Shown: positions 22,415 through 33,994 of the stretch, in pieces
Layout: the number at the start of each line of letters is the position of its first letter
How positions within the stretch are numbered: position 1 is the first letter of the stretch
Source: Lepidostoma basale
Lineage: Eukaryota > Arthropoda > Insecta > Trichoptera > Lepidostomatidae
DNA length: 64,000 nt
Direction of reading: 5' to 3'
NCBI GenBank assembly: GCA_022606425.2
Contig: JAHDVF020000861.1
Coordinates: forward strand, 585,626-649,625
Notes under the pieces: generated by a model
Databases searched by the model: none
What the model saw: only the letters and a program-made list of their open reading frames with translations
What the model was told of the DNA's origin: nothing
Made by a program: the position numbers and the translations under genes

Positions 22415-22530
22415 CAATGATGTAAAACTCAATATTAAATAATTCATACGAATTGCAACATATATATTTTCTAGAAGATTGTTGCACATTTGATAATGTC
22501 ATAGAAAGCCATTTTGTTCCCATCTCGGAA
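22415..22530. repeat. Family A remnant
   Basis: Shares the family lead-in (aacaatgatgtaaaact, ttctagaaga) and a worn core acatttgataatg. GAAA is no longer present. Confidence 0.4.
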
Positions 22531-22559
22531 AAATTCTTTTAGATATGTGTCCCTTAGAT

Positions 22560-22937
22560 ATATGTGTGTAGAACGATGTATGACAGCATTTCAAATACTG
22601 ATATGAAGGAGGAATGTAGATCAGTAGAAAGTGTTATGATTGAAATGAGGAAAGGGTCACCGCGTTGGTTTGGACATATTTAGCGCATGGGTGAAGAGAG
22701 AATGGTTAAGAAAGTATACGCTAATGATGTGAACGGAGTACGGAATCGAGAAAGACCGGGGAAACATGGTATGGCAAAATTAATCTAATTTTAAATGTCG
22801 GCCATGTTAGGAGTCAGCGTGAATATATATTGACTCGCTGTATGAGTGAAGAGGAAGCTTTAGAGGTGTGTCGAGATAGATGAGTGTGGCGGTCTATTTT
22901 CTCTGCCTACCCTTCCATAAAAATGGCGTGATGGTTT
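22560..22937 (+). pseudogene. LINE-A fragment
   Basis: Plus strand: RTMYDSISNTDMKEECRS, then RWFGHI*RMGEERMVKKVYA and VLRVGSA-like debris, ending in atggcgtgatggtt. It includes a stop inside FGHI.RM and indels. Confidence 0.65.
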
Positions 22938-23199
22938 GTTGTTGTATTTTTTACAATATGACAAAGTACCAACAGGCATTCGACTTCCAAGAAGACAACC
23001 CAAATGATGGCGAGACATCTATAATACATTCCAGAAACGAGCTTCGAGAATTAACAGGACACAGTCATAAATAAAGCAGAAGAAAAAGAAGATGATTAAA
23101 ACATTGTGAGGTATTCAGTGTTCAGTGTTATATGGCTTTAAAATCAAAATGAGTATGAATAACAATGATCAGTGCATAAAAAATTGTATCCATGTGGAT

Positions 23200-23468
23200 A
23201 TATGTATAATTAGTAGAGCAATTAGTCTGCTGAACACGGTTTCCTCGGAGATTGACGTCTTTCATATTAGTGAAGGTACGTTTCAGGGGACAAATACTCT
23301 TGACTTTAGAAAGTATATTGTCTTCCTAATGTCGAACCATCTCTAATGCGTTCCTGGTATTATGTTGTATTTTATAATAAAAAAATAACTGTACTCAAAA
23401 GATGCCTTAAATATTTTGCTGTTTGTAATGTCTTTTGAGTTAATAAATTGATTTGATTTGATTTGATA
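23200..23468 (+). repeat. Type 5 LINE 3' end with (TTTGA)n tail
   Basis: The longest copy of the type 5 repeat. It ends at about 23447-23468 with repeated gatttgatttgatttg, a microsatellite tail typical of a non-LTR element's 3' end. Confidence 0.55.
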
Positions 23469-23577
23469 ATAAAATAGTAAGAATAAAGTATTACTATTGT
23501 ATCGAAAGTGAAATGCAGCATTTAATTTTATGCTGATTCTAACCATCAAATACGTACATTGATGTAGAAATAATTGT

Positions 23578-23685
23578 GATTCTTCTTCTTTCGGTGCCGT
23601 GTCAGGTCCCCCCAACGTTGGCGATCACTGCAGCAAAGGTATCTCTATCCTGCGTCACTTGGAACAGGTTCTGAACCTTATTAGT
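23578..23685 (-). pseudogene. LINE-C 3'-end fragment
   Basis: A short minus-strand end (LFQVTQDRDTFAAVIANVGGT) with the (GAA)n tail at 23581-23590. Confidence 0.7.
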
Positions 23686-23872
23686 AATAAAAACAAACAA
23701 ATTTTTAATACAAGGGAGCGAGAGTGGAATACTTCGATTATCTAAGAAAGTAATTCGTTACGTTAATTCTTGTTATTAATTAAAAATTAAGCATATCTAA
23801 TATTAATTGTGATTAATTTTAAATTATTCTAACGATTTGTTCCCTGTAAAATATTTACATACTTAAAAAGTG

Positions 23873-24362
23873 ACCGACCCTTATGTATGGAAGCGAAGCA
23901 TGGAACTGGCAAAAGAAGGATGAAAGTAGAATAAATGCAGTAGAAATGAGATATCTTAGACGAATGTGTGACTACTCTGTGTATGATAGAGTGTCAAATG
24001 AAACTATAAGAAGTGAATGCGGTGCGAATGATGGTGTCATGAACAAAATAATGAAAGGATCATTAAGATGGTTTGGACATATGGAAAGAATGAATGAAGA
24101 AAGAATGGTAAAAAAATTATATTTTAATGAAGTAAATGGAACCAGAAATAGAGGAAGACCGAGGAAAACGTGGCACGATCAAATAAATAAAATATTGAAT
24201 GTCGGCCATGTGAGGAGTCAGAGAAATCGACGCGCGTGCATGACACGATGTATGAATGTTGAGGAATCGAAAGAAATTTGTCAGGAAAGAAAAGTGTGGC
24301 AGTCCATTCTTTCTGCCTACCCCTTCGGGGAGACGGCGTGATGGTTAATTAGTTAGTTAGTT
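23873..24362 (+). pseudogene. LINE-A insertion with long target duplication
   Basis: The cleanest LINE-A 3' fragment. From 23883 a 152-codon open frame reads MYGSEAWNWQKKDESRINAV..., FGHMERMNEERMVKKLYF, GRPRKTWHDQINKILNVGHV, and ends SAYPFGETA with TGA, then (TTAG)n. This is the domain after the reverse transcriptase palm. The insertion is 5' truncated. The AT-rich sequence on each side is the same: 23749-23872 (124 bp) and 24363-24497 (135 bp, with an 11-bp difference). This is a long target-site duplication, as reported for RTE-type LINEs. Confidence 0.85.
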
Positions 24363-24779
24363 AGTAATTCGTTACGTTAATTCTTGTTAGTAATTAAAAA
24401 TTAAGAATATCTAATAACAATTGTGATTAGATTATGCTTAATTTTAAATTATTCTAACGATTTGTTCCCTGTAAAATGTTTACATACTTAAAAAGTGGAG
24501 CATGGCATTTTTTGCCAAAATTGATTGTGTTACCTTAAAGTCAAACATGACCTCGTAAAACTTTCTAAATCCCTTAGAGGGGTAATTTCACGAAAATGGA
24601 GGTTTGTAAATCAGAGAGCCTGCTGTTAGTTTTATCTCGATACTTAATCAATATCGTATTTAACCTTCGGATGTTTTGACAAGACTTTTCTTTCGTTGTG
24701 TCTACACTTAATATAGTCTTTTATTTAACACGTATATTCATCCGTTTCTTACAGCGATATATTTATTTATTCTTTCGTG

Positions 24780-24970
24780 AACAAAGATTTAAAACTCCAC
24801 ATTAAATAAATAATACGAATGAAAACGTATGTTTTGTAGAAGTTTTACTATATATAACGGAAATGACACGTTTCGCCTTGCTAGGGCATAATCAAATATC
24901 ATAAAATTATTTGATAATGGCTTAGCAATGCGAAACATGTCATTCCACAAAATATTTAGAATGTTGATGG
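24780..24970. repeat. Family A palindrome
   Basis: Divergent arms: minus-strand core UUGAUUAU-GCC..GGC-GAAACGUGUC (about 24865-24900) and plus-strand core UUGAUAAU..GCGAAACAUGUC (about 24908-24945). The arms start with the aaactcca/attaaat lead-in. Confidence 0.6.
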
Positions 24971-25139
24971 TTGAGGTTATATTATGTGATACTTCATTGT
25001 AAATCATAATATAAACGCGATTGTTTACTTGGTTTTATACTTTAATATTACTTCTCAAAGCGAAACAAATTTGTAAATAATAATTCTATTTGTTTTTATA
25101 TAAATGAAAATCTCAAAACTAATTAAACAATTGCATTTA

Positions 25140-25375
25140 TATTTATTGTTTCTTGAACAATGATGTAAAACTCCATATTAAATAATTAATACGAATGAAA
25201 ACGTCAGTTTTCTAGAAGTTTTATTATATTTTATGGGAATGACATGTTTCGCCCTTCTAAGGCATTATCAAATGTGACATTTGATAATTAATGCCTTTGA
25301 ATAGCGAAACATGTCATTCCCATAAAATATAAAAACACTTCTAGAAAACTGACGTTTTTATTCGTTTAATTGCGT
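25140..25375. repeat. Family A palindrome, best copy
   Basis: Long inverted repeat. On the minus strand (about 25235-25280) the core is UUGAUAAU, stem II GCCUU/AGGGC around AGA, GAAA, ACAUGU, C. On the plus strand a worn arm (25285-25330) mirrors it. The arms run to ctagaaaactgacgttttt. In place of C3 and G8 of the hammerhead core this family has U and A. Confidence 0.7.
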
Positions 25376-25629
25376 TTATATATTAATTTACTAGTTACAA
25401 CCCTTGAAATATTTACGGAAGTAAAGATTTTCTACCTTTAAAACTTGGTTCACTATACAATCGTAATCAGTAATATATATGTTTTAACCTTTAATGTACT
25501 TCTTTTTTTCACACCCGTTAAAAATTTCAAAATAATCAACACCAAATTGTTCTCCTTTATTTTCTACACTACTGTCATATAACAATTATCAGGAAAAAAA
25601 TCTGAAAGTGATTTTGTTTCCTACTTTAG

Positions 25630-25960
25630 ATTAACCAAAAAACAAGATCACAGTTAATTCGAAATTTAAAATCAAAACGATGTAAATTGGTGGTCCGTGA
25701 TAAAGATCCGTGTAATACGGGAATCGTTGTCTAAGCGCCCCTACCCGAGGCTCAAGTACGGGCGTTATATAACAACCCCCAGGGGAGAGCCGAAGGCCTC
25801 GACCTCGATGCAACTAGGTCACCCCAGCTGTTGCTGCCCTGGATGCAACTTTTGACTGGAGGGTCGAGCTATACACACTCTCTCTACTTGGGCTCCACTT
25901 TCATTTGCTCTAGCTGTATACACGCGGTGAGATGTTGGTATATATATCCAAGTTTGATGA
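25630..25960. other. GC-rich block, unrecognised
   Basis: A compositional island with no frame I recognise. It contains tandem agg/ctc-rich strings and ends in gatgatgataat, which could be the microsatellite tail of a non-LTR element read on the plus strand. Confidence 0.3.
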
Positions 25961-26107
25961 TGATAATATGCAGATTAGCAAAATAAGTATTTCCGTTTTC
26001 TAAGACATAGAAAATGGAACAAGGCCATTGTAAACGGATCGCTATTAGATGGGTGATGAAATGTTTTTAATGCGGTTTTCACGATCATATGACTTAAAAG
26101 GTTTAAA

Positions 26108-26410
26108 TATGATCTTGTTTATTTATTTATTTATTTATTAAGGGTAATACAGCGATATCAATAACATATATTTAAAAAGAACCATTTAGAATAATTAAAA
26201 TAAGGCCAATTACATGCTACCACAAATATAAAATAATAGTTAACAATCAACAAATGATAGTGAGAAACAAGATTGAAGTTAAACTAAGACAAAATAAGGT
26301 ATACATAATATTTAAGAGTTAAAATACTTATAGTACTGGAAATAAAAATAAAATTAAGATAAAAATAAAATAAAAAGTAATACACGAGTATTATAATATC
26401 ACGTTACATC
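26108..26410. other. AT-rich with (TTTA)n tract
   Basis: Starts with ttatttatttatttattt (26118-26137), which may be a reversed LINE tail, followed by AT-rich sequence. No gene seen. Confidence 0.3.
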
Positions 26411-26559
26411 GTGGTCACATCCGCGCCGAAATGTTGCTCCGATCACTTTTTTAAAATTTCGCTCGCTCAAATGAAAGACGTCAATGTCTCCAAAATGCTT
26501 GTTGTATAATAGATATCACAGATTCGATACAATGTTTATATGTAGATATCTCGTTATTT

Positions 26560-27345
26560 ATTGTTTCTGGAACAATGATGTAAATCTCCATATTTAAAAA
26601 TAAAAACGTTGGTTTTTTTAAGGTTTATAGTTTATCGGAATGGCATGTTTCGCCTTTCTAGGGCATTATCAAATATCAATGGGATCAAATGACATTTCGT
26701 CACCTGAGAGTAAGATGGTTCCAACTGTCAAAAGTAAAAAGCTGAGAAAATTGAAGTCAAAGTTTTGTTGGTTTCGGGTGTGAATCTTTTAATAAAAGGG
26801 TTCCATCTGAAGCAGATGAAACTCTTTTACCAAGAAGCGTGTAAATTTTCTCTGGTGATAGTTGGAATAATAATGTTCTAAGTGTAAATGAGTGAATCTT
26901 CAGTGAATCGTGTGTTTAAATGATCGGATGGAACTTGATTATTTTCGTAACATCAAAATAAAAATACTACAATATTACCTGTTTTTTTTAATTGTACTTA
27001 TAGATAAGGTAAGTAAGAACCCTTTTCACGAAAAAAAGCCAAACAAGTTGGAATAATAATGTTCTAAGTGTAAATGAATCTATCTTCAATGAATCGGGTG
27101 TTTTAAATGATCGGATGGAACTTGATTATTTTCGTAACATCAAAATAACAATACTACAATATTACATGTTTTTTTAATTGTACGTATAGATAAGGTTAGT
27201 AAGAACCCTTTTCATGAAAAAAAGCCAAATGTAAAATTTTGTTAGTTGGAACCCTCTTACTGACGATTTGGTAGTGCTTTAGAAAGACGAAATATTTATT
27301 TCCTGTAAAGTATAATAAAACTTCTATAAAAAAGACTGCCACACT
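26560..27345. repeat. Family A palindrome split by a MITE
   Basis: The minus-strand arm (core at about 26655-26690, GCC..GGC-GAAACAUG) and plus-strand arm (27270-27340) are the two halves of one palindrome. The element at 26707-27268 separates them. Confidence 0.6.
26707..27268. mobile_element. MITE with internal tandem duplication
   Basis: Inverted ends AGTAAGATGGTTCCAACT (26709) and its mirror AGTTGGAACCCTCTTACT. Inside, two direct copies with a 186-bp period start at 26861 and 27047. Each copy also ends near an agtaagaaccctttt that resembles the terminus. No coding. Confidence 0.65.
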
Positions 27346-27530
27346 GTTTTTTCTTGACATACTTCTCTCGATTCCTCAACATTCATACACCGTGTCATGC
27401 ACGCACGTCGAATTCTCCGACATTCAATATTTGATATATTTGATCGTGCCACGTTTTCCTCGGTCTTCCTCTGTTTCTAGATCCATTTACATCGTTAACA
27501 TAAACTTTTTTTACTATTCATTATTATAAG
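27330..27530 (-). pseudogene. LINE-A fragment
   Basis: Minus strand: KxYVNDVNGSRNRGRPRKTW at the right, CMNVEESREVCQE at the left. The extreme 3' end and tail are missing on the left, where the Family A arm abuts. Confidence 0.65.
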
Positions 27531-27639
27531 AAGAAGAGTAATATCATTCAGATAACCACCAGAAAGGATCATATTATTGAAACCAATAAACTTAAGTGCT
27601 TCTGCGTCGATTGCATTGCGCATGTAAACATTATAACGA

Positions 27640-27835
27640 GTCGCATTCATCACACGTGGACTTATGTAGGTCGGGCCGCGGTTTCGGATGGGGCCGCCTC
27701 GCATCTCCATTCCCCTCCCCTGGCGGGGGATGACCGACTTTCAGCCGCCTACCCCCAAACATTGCACCTTGCTCCGGACGGGGTGAATGCAGGATGCGCT
27801 CGACCCGACAAAAGCAACCCCAAAATAATTTGAAA
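27640..27835. other. GC-rich block, unrecognised
   Basis: Compositional island (gggccgcggtttcgg, ctcccctggcggggg). It may be a retroelement 3' region, but I recognise no coding in either direction. Confidence 0.3.
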
Positions 27836-27904
27836 TGATATTGAATGGATCGCTTAAACTGATAAATGAATGTATAATTTGTAATACGTTTTTTTTAGCG
27901 AGTA

Positions 27905-28475
27905 TAACCCGGTGTAAACTTTGTAAATAATAATTAAATAAAACGATGTTTTTTTAACTACTTCCACTTTTGTCTTTATTTCGACAGCGACCGGTTTCGC
28001 CAGGCTCGCTGGCATCGACAGACTGGTGACACTATTTGTAAACTTAGTCCTTTATATAAATACAGATCAGGGGTAGTAAACATGATTCTCTACACAAATA
28101 ATCTTCAAATATTTATGTAAAATTTACTGAATTTTAATATATTGGTGTTACAGGTATTCAAGAGGATTTGATATTCTTGTCTTCCTCTCTTCTTGGATAC
28201 CTGATATATCAATATTTTCTTGAATGCCTAAATCTTACTTTAATTCTTCTTAGAAGATTACTTTTGTATAAAATTATGTTTACCACCCCTGATCTGTATG
28301 TATATAAAGGAATAAGTTAACAATATTGTCACCAGTCTGTCGATGCCAGCGAGCCTGGCGAAACCGGTCGCTGTCGAAATAAAGACAAAAGTGGAAGTAG
28401 TTAAAAAACATCGTTTTATTTAATTATTATTTAAAATGAACTTCCATCAGCAGATTTCAGTCAAATCATTTGACT
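27905..28475. repeat. Family C palindrome, complete
   Basis: About 512 bp of inverted repeat with ~100-bp arms and a ~300-bp unique centre. The arms start aataaaacgatg and end catcgttttatt. The right arm on the plus strand has CUGUCGA (28337-28343), U, GCCAG/CUGGC (28345-28349/28355-28359), GAAA (28360-28363), ACCGGU and C28369. The left arm has the same on the minus strand (about 27987-28027). CAGU before the core pairs with GCUG after the cleavage site, giving a 4-bp stem I. A6 of the core is U here. Confidence 0.7.
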
Positions 28476-28748
28476 ATCGTAAACTTTGAAAATAAATATT
28501 ATATATAAATGAACAATAAACATTGATATTCATTTGATAACATTTTCCCAGACCGCTCATGACTTAAGTGTTAAAAATGTGACCGAATAATATTTCAACT
28601 TGAATGCTTCAATTTTCGTTTTAAATTTCGTACAGTTAACACAATGGTTTTCGCAATGCAATTAAACGGTTTCCTACTTTTTTTATGAGAGTTGTATCAC
28701 AATAGGAATGACCCAGTTATTATTTAGTGTTTTTCTTCTTGTTTTCAG

Positions 28749-28837
28749 GTCAGTACCGCTGCACAACATACAATATCACAACGTGGTCAACTTATCTATT
28801 TGGAAACAACAAACATTTGGATAATTTCCTAACAAAG
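28749..28837 (+). CDS. Possible internal exon of an unknown host gene
   Basis: An 89-bp segment is bordered by a good splice acceptor (tcttcttgttttcag, ending 28748) and a good donor (gtaaac from 28838). In the only sensible frame it codes 29 residues from 28751, including YRCTTYNITTWSTYLFGNN, with no stop. The left intron would be phase 1 and the right phase 0. The composition and aromatic/Asn-rich pattern look like protein. I cannot name the family. It sits in repeat-free DNA between Family C and SINE-2, which suits a host exon in a large gene. It may also be chance. Confidence 0.35.
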
Positions 28838-29129
28838 GTAAACTATTATTTATCTACGGAAGTATTCATGGCTTTGATTTTTTTAAGGTATTTACAAACT
28901 AGAAAATGCCCTTAATCGGTATATGGGATTGTGGATTGATTTGATAAGAGTTAGTCGAACAATTTATTTTTTATTTGGATTGCATTTTCTTCTCTACATG
29001 AATAAGGAACTTATATTCTATGTAGTAATATTAAACTGGAAACTGGTTCTGATTTTGAAAATTTGGTTTCGTTCATGTGCTGCTCCCGTAAATTTGGAGA
29101 TATTTCGTGTATAAGTGAATTGTTTTGGT

Positions 29130-29650
29130 CAATTTGATTGTTGCCGCACTTTATGATAGTTATTTGTGACACAAAATACGTTTTCACTGTTTTGATGTTA
29201 AAATTATATAAGTTAATAAAAATAATTTTGACAGGTGTAAAAATAAAATTTTCATTTGTTCCAATGACAATTTGAATAAATTCTTCAATAATATTTTAAA
29301 GTTTTTGCTGGTGTTGGATTGTTTTAAGTGCTTAATTACAGTTACTTTAAAAAACACAGTGGATAACGTGGAATAAAAATTTAATAAACATAAATGTCCG
29401 GATCGTTCAGCTGACGGCAAGTGCACCATCTAAAATAACATATATAATTTGTTTTAGATTCATTGTGTAGACGTTGAACGATCGAAGTGTGCGTGGGAGA
29501 GGCCTATTGGTGGCGATGAGGTTCGCAACCCATCACACCGCGTCTCTCGCGGGGGCGAAAAGAGAAGGATGGAGGGCCGCATTGATTAAAGTGTGGCAGT
29601 CCATTTTTTCTGCCTACCCTTTCGGGGAGACGGTGTGATGGTTAGTTAGG
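29130..29650 (+). repeat. SINE-2, long copy
   Basis: Matches 16290-16822 along its length. The SINE-2 core from about 29470 carries ggttcgcaaccc (B-box-like) and ends ctttcggggagacggtgtgatggttagttag, the LINE-A 3' end. Confidence 0.7.
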
Positions 29651-29699
29651 TAATTAGTTAGTAATATTATTATATTATATTTTCACATTGGCAAACATA

Positions 29700-31000
29700 C
29701 CTCTATGTGTGATTGAATATTTTTTTTCACCATGTTATAAACTTAAATTACATAATATGATACTTTTTAATTTAATGATTAATTGTGATTTAAAACCAAA
29801 TATTTTAACTAAAACCTTTGAGTGTGTTAGAAAATAATAGTAAATTTAGAAGGTATTATAGCTCATCGTCGGAAAAAAGCGTTGATAAAGTTTATCTGTC
29901 TTGGAAGCATGTCGCGATAAATCAATTTGAAAAGTTTCAAAAGAGCGTTGGAATTCATAAAATTGTTTGTTTTTTATTTCACTTTAAGTTTGTCATTTTT
30001 AATACAGCGTTTAGATCTGTGTTTGTTCGATATAATTCCTTGGTTATTAAGATAACCTGGGTTGAAGCTATACTATCTTCTAAACATATGGAGATAAGTT
30101 AACCTTTAACATTGCACTTATAGAATTTTATAACACTGTATTTATTAATGCCTGTCTTATCTTTTTTTTATATTTAACTTTGTGTGAAAATCTATAAATA
30201 TATGTATTCAATTTAATTCCTTGACCACCAAGGCAGACGGGATATGAAGCTATCTTCTTATTTCTTGTCAGGTCTCCCTAACGTTGACTTTTCATAGTGA
30301 TGACCCTTTTCATAGTGATGACCTGGGGAAAAATCCTCTGGAGGATTCTCTGTCGGGGTTACCTTCCCTTAGCTAGGTGTATCCAGTTTTATAGCGCTGG
30401 AAGCTCGCCATTCGTTCTCTCTCTATCTGCTATGACTCTAAATAATATGTGTCACATTGCCCGGGGTTCGCGGGGTCTTTAAAAAGACCTCTCGTGGACG
30501 CTAGAGAGTTGGACTTGATAGTAGTGTTGCTGTTGTAAATGTAACATGGCGCCTTACGACATTTTGTAGACGCATACTTTCCAGCAAAACATACCTACTA
30601 CCCTTTTGAACCCCTTAATTAAATGTAAATAAAATATGCAATTCCAGTATATTGACGCAGAAAGTTAATAATTTTTATTTTATCTGTATTAAAATACAAT
30701 ACTATTATATATTTACTACTGAGTTATGAGCCACGATAAATACCAAGTGCTGCAACTGATTCGTCCTAGTTGGAAAAATCCTGGTTAGAAAACCTTCACG
30801 AATGGTTCAAATGATGCACAACATTCCCACTGAATTACGTATACTCGTAGAATTGCTGTTTCAAATGTAAAAATAGCTATGATATTGTCCAACCTCCGGG
30901 ATAGGAAAGGAAAGAAAAAGTGGATGAAGATATTTCGTGTTTATTTTCTTCTTGATAATTTATTTACCTTCAGTGCAGTAATTATACAATTTTTATTTTA
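29700..31000. other. Mixed AT-rich DNA with a GC patch
   Basis: A 94-codon frame at 29818-30102 has no recognised domain. At 30290-30320 ttttcatagtgatgacc is directly repeated. The GC-richer part 30310-30500 holds a tiny LINE-C-like string (tcaggtctccctaacgttga, 30268) but no clear element. Confidence 0.3.
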
Positions 31001-31799
31001 ATAATGAGCGTGGTATTATCTCCGGAACTGTTTGATCGCGTTATCAGGTTCGTTGCTCTTCTCGGCTGTGGCGCAGCGGCCACCAGAGGTGATTGTAACT
31101 GCGCCTCTCATTGCATGAGTACAGTCGAGGAGATGATTAACTTACCACCGGCCAAATATTTGTTTTTCTTATCAATAAGTACGTGTCTGAACATCAACTC
31201 CTTTGTTTATAATTCTTATATATTCCAATTATCGAAATTCACGTGTTCACGTGGGTACACTCTATTTCAGTGATTCCCAACGTGGACAACATTTCCTTCT
31301 ATTTGTAGGTTGGGACTTTTGGGGCCATATTCGCATTCTTTGTCCAATCATTTTCCTATATATAATAATGATTTTCTGTGTATTTGTTCCCTATGCGTTC
31401 GCAGATTGTTGAAACTTTGTACAGTTGTTGTTGGCAATGTTGGCGTTTCAGCTGACATCCTTTGAATTCGATGAAAAATATGGCAACCTTTATAATTATT
31501 TAAATTAATATAAAAAGACCAAAATTTTTGGTATTTATTTTGCAAAAACATGTTATAATGTTATTTACATGTTATAATATTATCCTAAAACTAAATTTGT
31601 TAACGTTTTTTTGATGAAATTCAGGCATTATAGTCGCCACTTTCTATACAAAGTTTCTGTACTTGTTATATCGTTGACTATCGTTAACTAACATCGTTGC
31701 TTTTTTTTAATTCAAGAAAAGAGAAAAATTTTGTGACTTAGTTTATAATATTTACTTTATCATTAAATGTTCTTTATTTTTTTATTTATTTACAATTTT

Positions 31800-32085
31800 G
31801 ATGGTTACTAAGTAACTAACTAACAGAAGGTAGGCAGAAAAAATGGACTGCCACACTTTTCTTTTCTGGCATATTTCCCTCGATCCTCAACATTCATAAA
31901 TCGTGTTATGCACGCGCATCGATTTCTATGACTCCTCACGTGGTTGACATTCAATATTTGAATAATTTGATCGTGCCAAGTTTTCTTCAGTCTTCCTCTA
32001 TTTTTAGTTCCATTTACATCGATAACATATACTTTTATACCATTTTTTCTTCATCCATTCTTTCCATGTGTCCAAACCAAATCAT
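31800..32085 (-). pseudogene. LINE-A fragment
   Basis: Minus-strand 3' end: FGHMERMDEEKMVxKVYV, NRGRLKKTWHDQIIQIL, MNVEDRGKYARKEK, then a short tail at 31800-31822. Frameshifts present. Confidence 0.7.
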
Positions 32086-32504
32086 CTAATTTTGATGGTT
32101 TTTAAATACGAGTATATTCAATTTTATTTAATATCAAATGACATATCGTCACTTTTGTATATCTGTTCTAAATGGTGCCTCGCTGTCTCGTTTGAAAGCA
32201 CTTCATTTGTAATAATAATAATGATATATTCCGAGTACAGCAACAACAACAATACACACCTGTGTACGAAGTTAATTCTGTTATTGTAACAATAAAACTG
32301 ACTTTATCTTGATTATTTATAGACTGTTTTGTTGATATTCTTAAAGCCTTAGCAATGTGGAATTCCATTCTTATAATTTGTTTTATAAATGAACAAATGT
32401 TTATGTTATAATATATCATATATAAAAAAATACCTCCAAAAACTAATATTTATCTTCGTAATTAAAATTTCTAATAATTGCGTAGATTTTCACCGTTGGT
32501 AGCA

Positions 32505-32675
32505 ATATGTTTTTTTGGGATCTTGGGAAAATTCGTGTAACTCGTCTTTCTAGACCTTTCGGAGATAGTCTCCATGTTCATAATCACGCTGAAGACGGAG
32601 CTTGCAACGATCTCCGAAAAGTCGGTCTAGAAAGACGAGTTTCATGGATTTTCCCAAGATCCCAAAAAACATAAA
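32505..32675. repeat. Family I palindrome with hammerhead-like arm
   Basis: Inverted arms gggatcttgggaaaat...cgtctttctagac. On the plus strand, CUGAAGA (32589-32595), C, GGAG/CUCC (32597-32600/32612-32615) and GAAA (32616-32619). The left arm has a GGAGA/UCUCC hairpin followed by GAAAGGUC on the minus strand but lacks CUGA. Stem III is weak. Confidence 0.45.
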
Positions 32676-32734
32676 AATTCAAAGTAAAACAAGCAAAAGC
32701 ATTATACCCGTGAGTAACATCGAAGTAAAACTAA

Positions 32735-33217
32735 CTAATTAACCATCACGCCGTCTCCCCGAAGAGGTAGGCAGAAAGAATGGACTGCCACACTTTTCTT
32801 TCCTGACACATTTCTCTCGATTCCTCAACATTCGTACATCGTGTCATGCATGCGCGTCGATTTCTCTGACTCTTCACATGGCCGACATTCAATATTTGAT
32901 TTATTTGATCGTGCCCGTTTTCCTCGGTCTTCCTCTATTTCTGGTACCATTTACATCATTAACATATTATTTTTTACCATTCTTTCTTCATTCATTCTTT
33001 CCATATGTCCAAACCATCTCAATGATCCTTTCATTATTTTGTTCATGACACCATAATTCGCACCGCATTCACTTCTTATATTTTCATTCCACACTCTCTC
33101 ATACACAGAGTATCCACACATTCGTCTAAGAGATCTCATTTCTACTGCATTTATTCTACTTTCATCCTTCTTTTGCAAGTTCCATGCTTCGCTTCCATAC
33201 ATAAGGGTTTCATACAT
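32735..33217 (-). pseudogene. LINE-A fragment
   Basis: Minus strand: TLMYGSEAWNLQKKDESRIN, MRSLRRMCGYSVYERVWNEN, GSLRWFGHMERMNEERMVKN, then GRPRKTGTINQILNVGHVKS (with frameshift), ending in the tail at 32735-32745. Good preservation up to the frameshift near 32915. Confidence 0.8.
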
Positions 33218-33607
33218 ACAAGTATGTGATCGATAATTCGATTGTTCACTTTAATTAACAATACGCCTACATGGTAATATACGCTTACAATACGCATACG
33301 TACTGGTGTTATTTGTGCACCTATAGGCTTCGAATGTATTTTCAATTTGTTCTGATTATTATTGATTAGGCAATTTGGGTCACGTGATAACGATTCTTTT
33401 CATTTTGAACCCTGACTCTCGCTCCACGCTCCAGACACGACCGACGACAAATGAACCATATTTATCTGATTCGTTTGTTTGCCGACCTACGAGATAAAAT
33501 TAATGCCGCAATATTTAAGTATTAATAACTGTTCTTGATTAATATGTATTGGTGTGGTTTTAGCCGACACATGGCAACATATTTTCATAACGTTCTCACA
33601 TGAAGTA

Positions 33608-33921
33608 CAGGGTGCGCCATATTTTATATAGGGTATGTAAATATTGAATAATTTTAACATTTATCAACCGATTGACTTGAGTAAACATGTTTTTGAAACG
33701 TCAATTCAGTAGAATTTTAACCATGAATCGCTTCACACAGAAACAATGCACCGAAAAAGTTACGCTGTACATTGAAAACTTGATTGATGTTGTATTAAAA
33801 AACTAGTATAAATAAATGATAAAGAACCAAATTAAATAAAAAACACCTCATATATAGAAATCGGATATTTTTTAAAAGTTATTCAAAATTCATATACCAA
33901 CATAATATATGGCGCACCCTG
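33608..33921. mobile_element. Tc1/mariner-type MITE
   Basis: Ends CAGGGTGCGCCATAT and the mirror ATATGGCGCACCCTG are each bordered by TA (33606-33607, 33922-33923). A short coding remnant follows an ATG near 33721 (MNRFTQKQCTEKVTLYIEN), which looks like the start of a Tc1/mariner-related transposase. The rest of the gene is deleted. Confidence 0.75.
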
Positions 33922-33994
33922 TATATATAGATAACTATATAGCGGCACATTATGCGAAATATTTTTGGGTTTTATCGCTTTATCTCTGTTAAAG

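Noticed and set aside
28923..29114. 63-codon hydrophobic frame after the candidate exon
   Set aside because: No splice acceptor links it to the exon, and the composition is that of random AT-rich DNA.
29818..30102. 94-codon frame
   Set aside because: Less hydrophobic than most chance frames here, but no domain, no splice context and no repeat match. Left as unexplained DNA.
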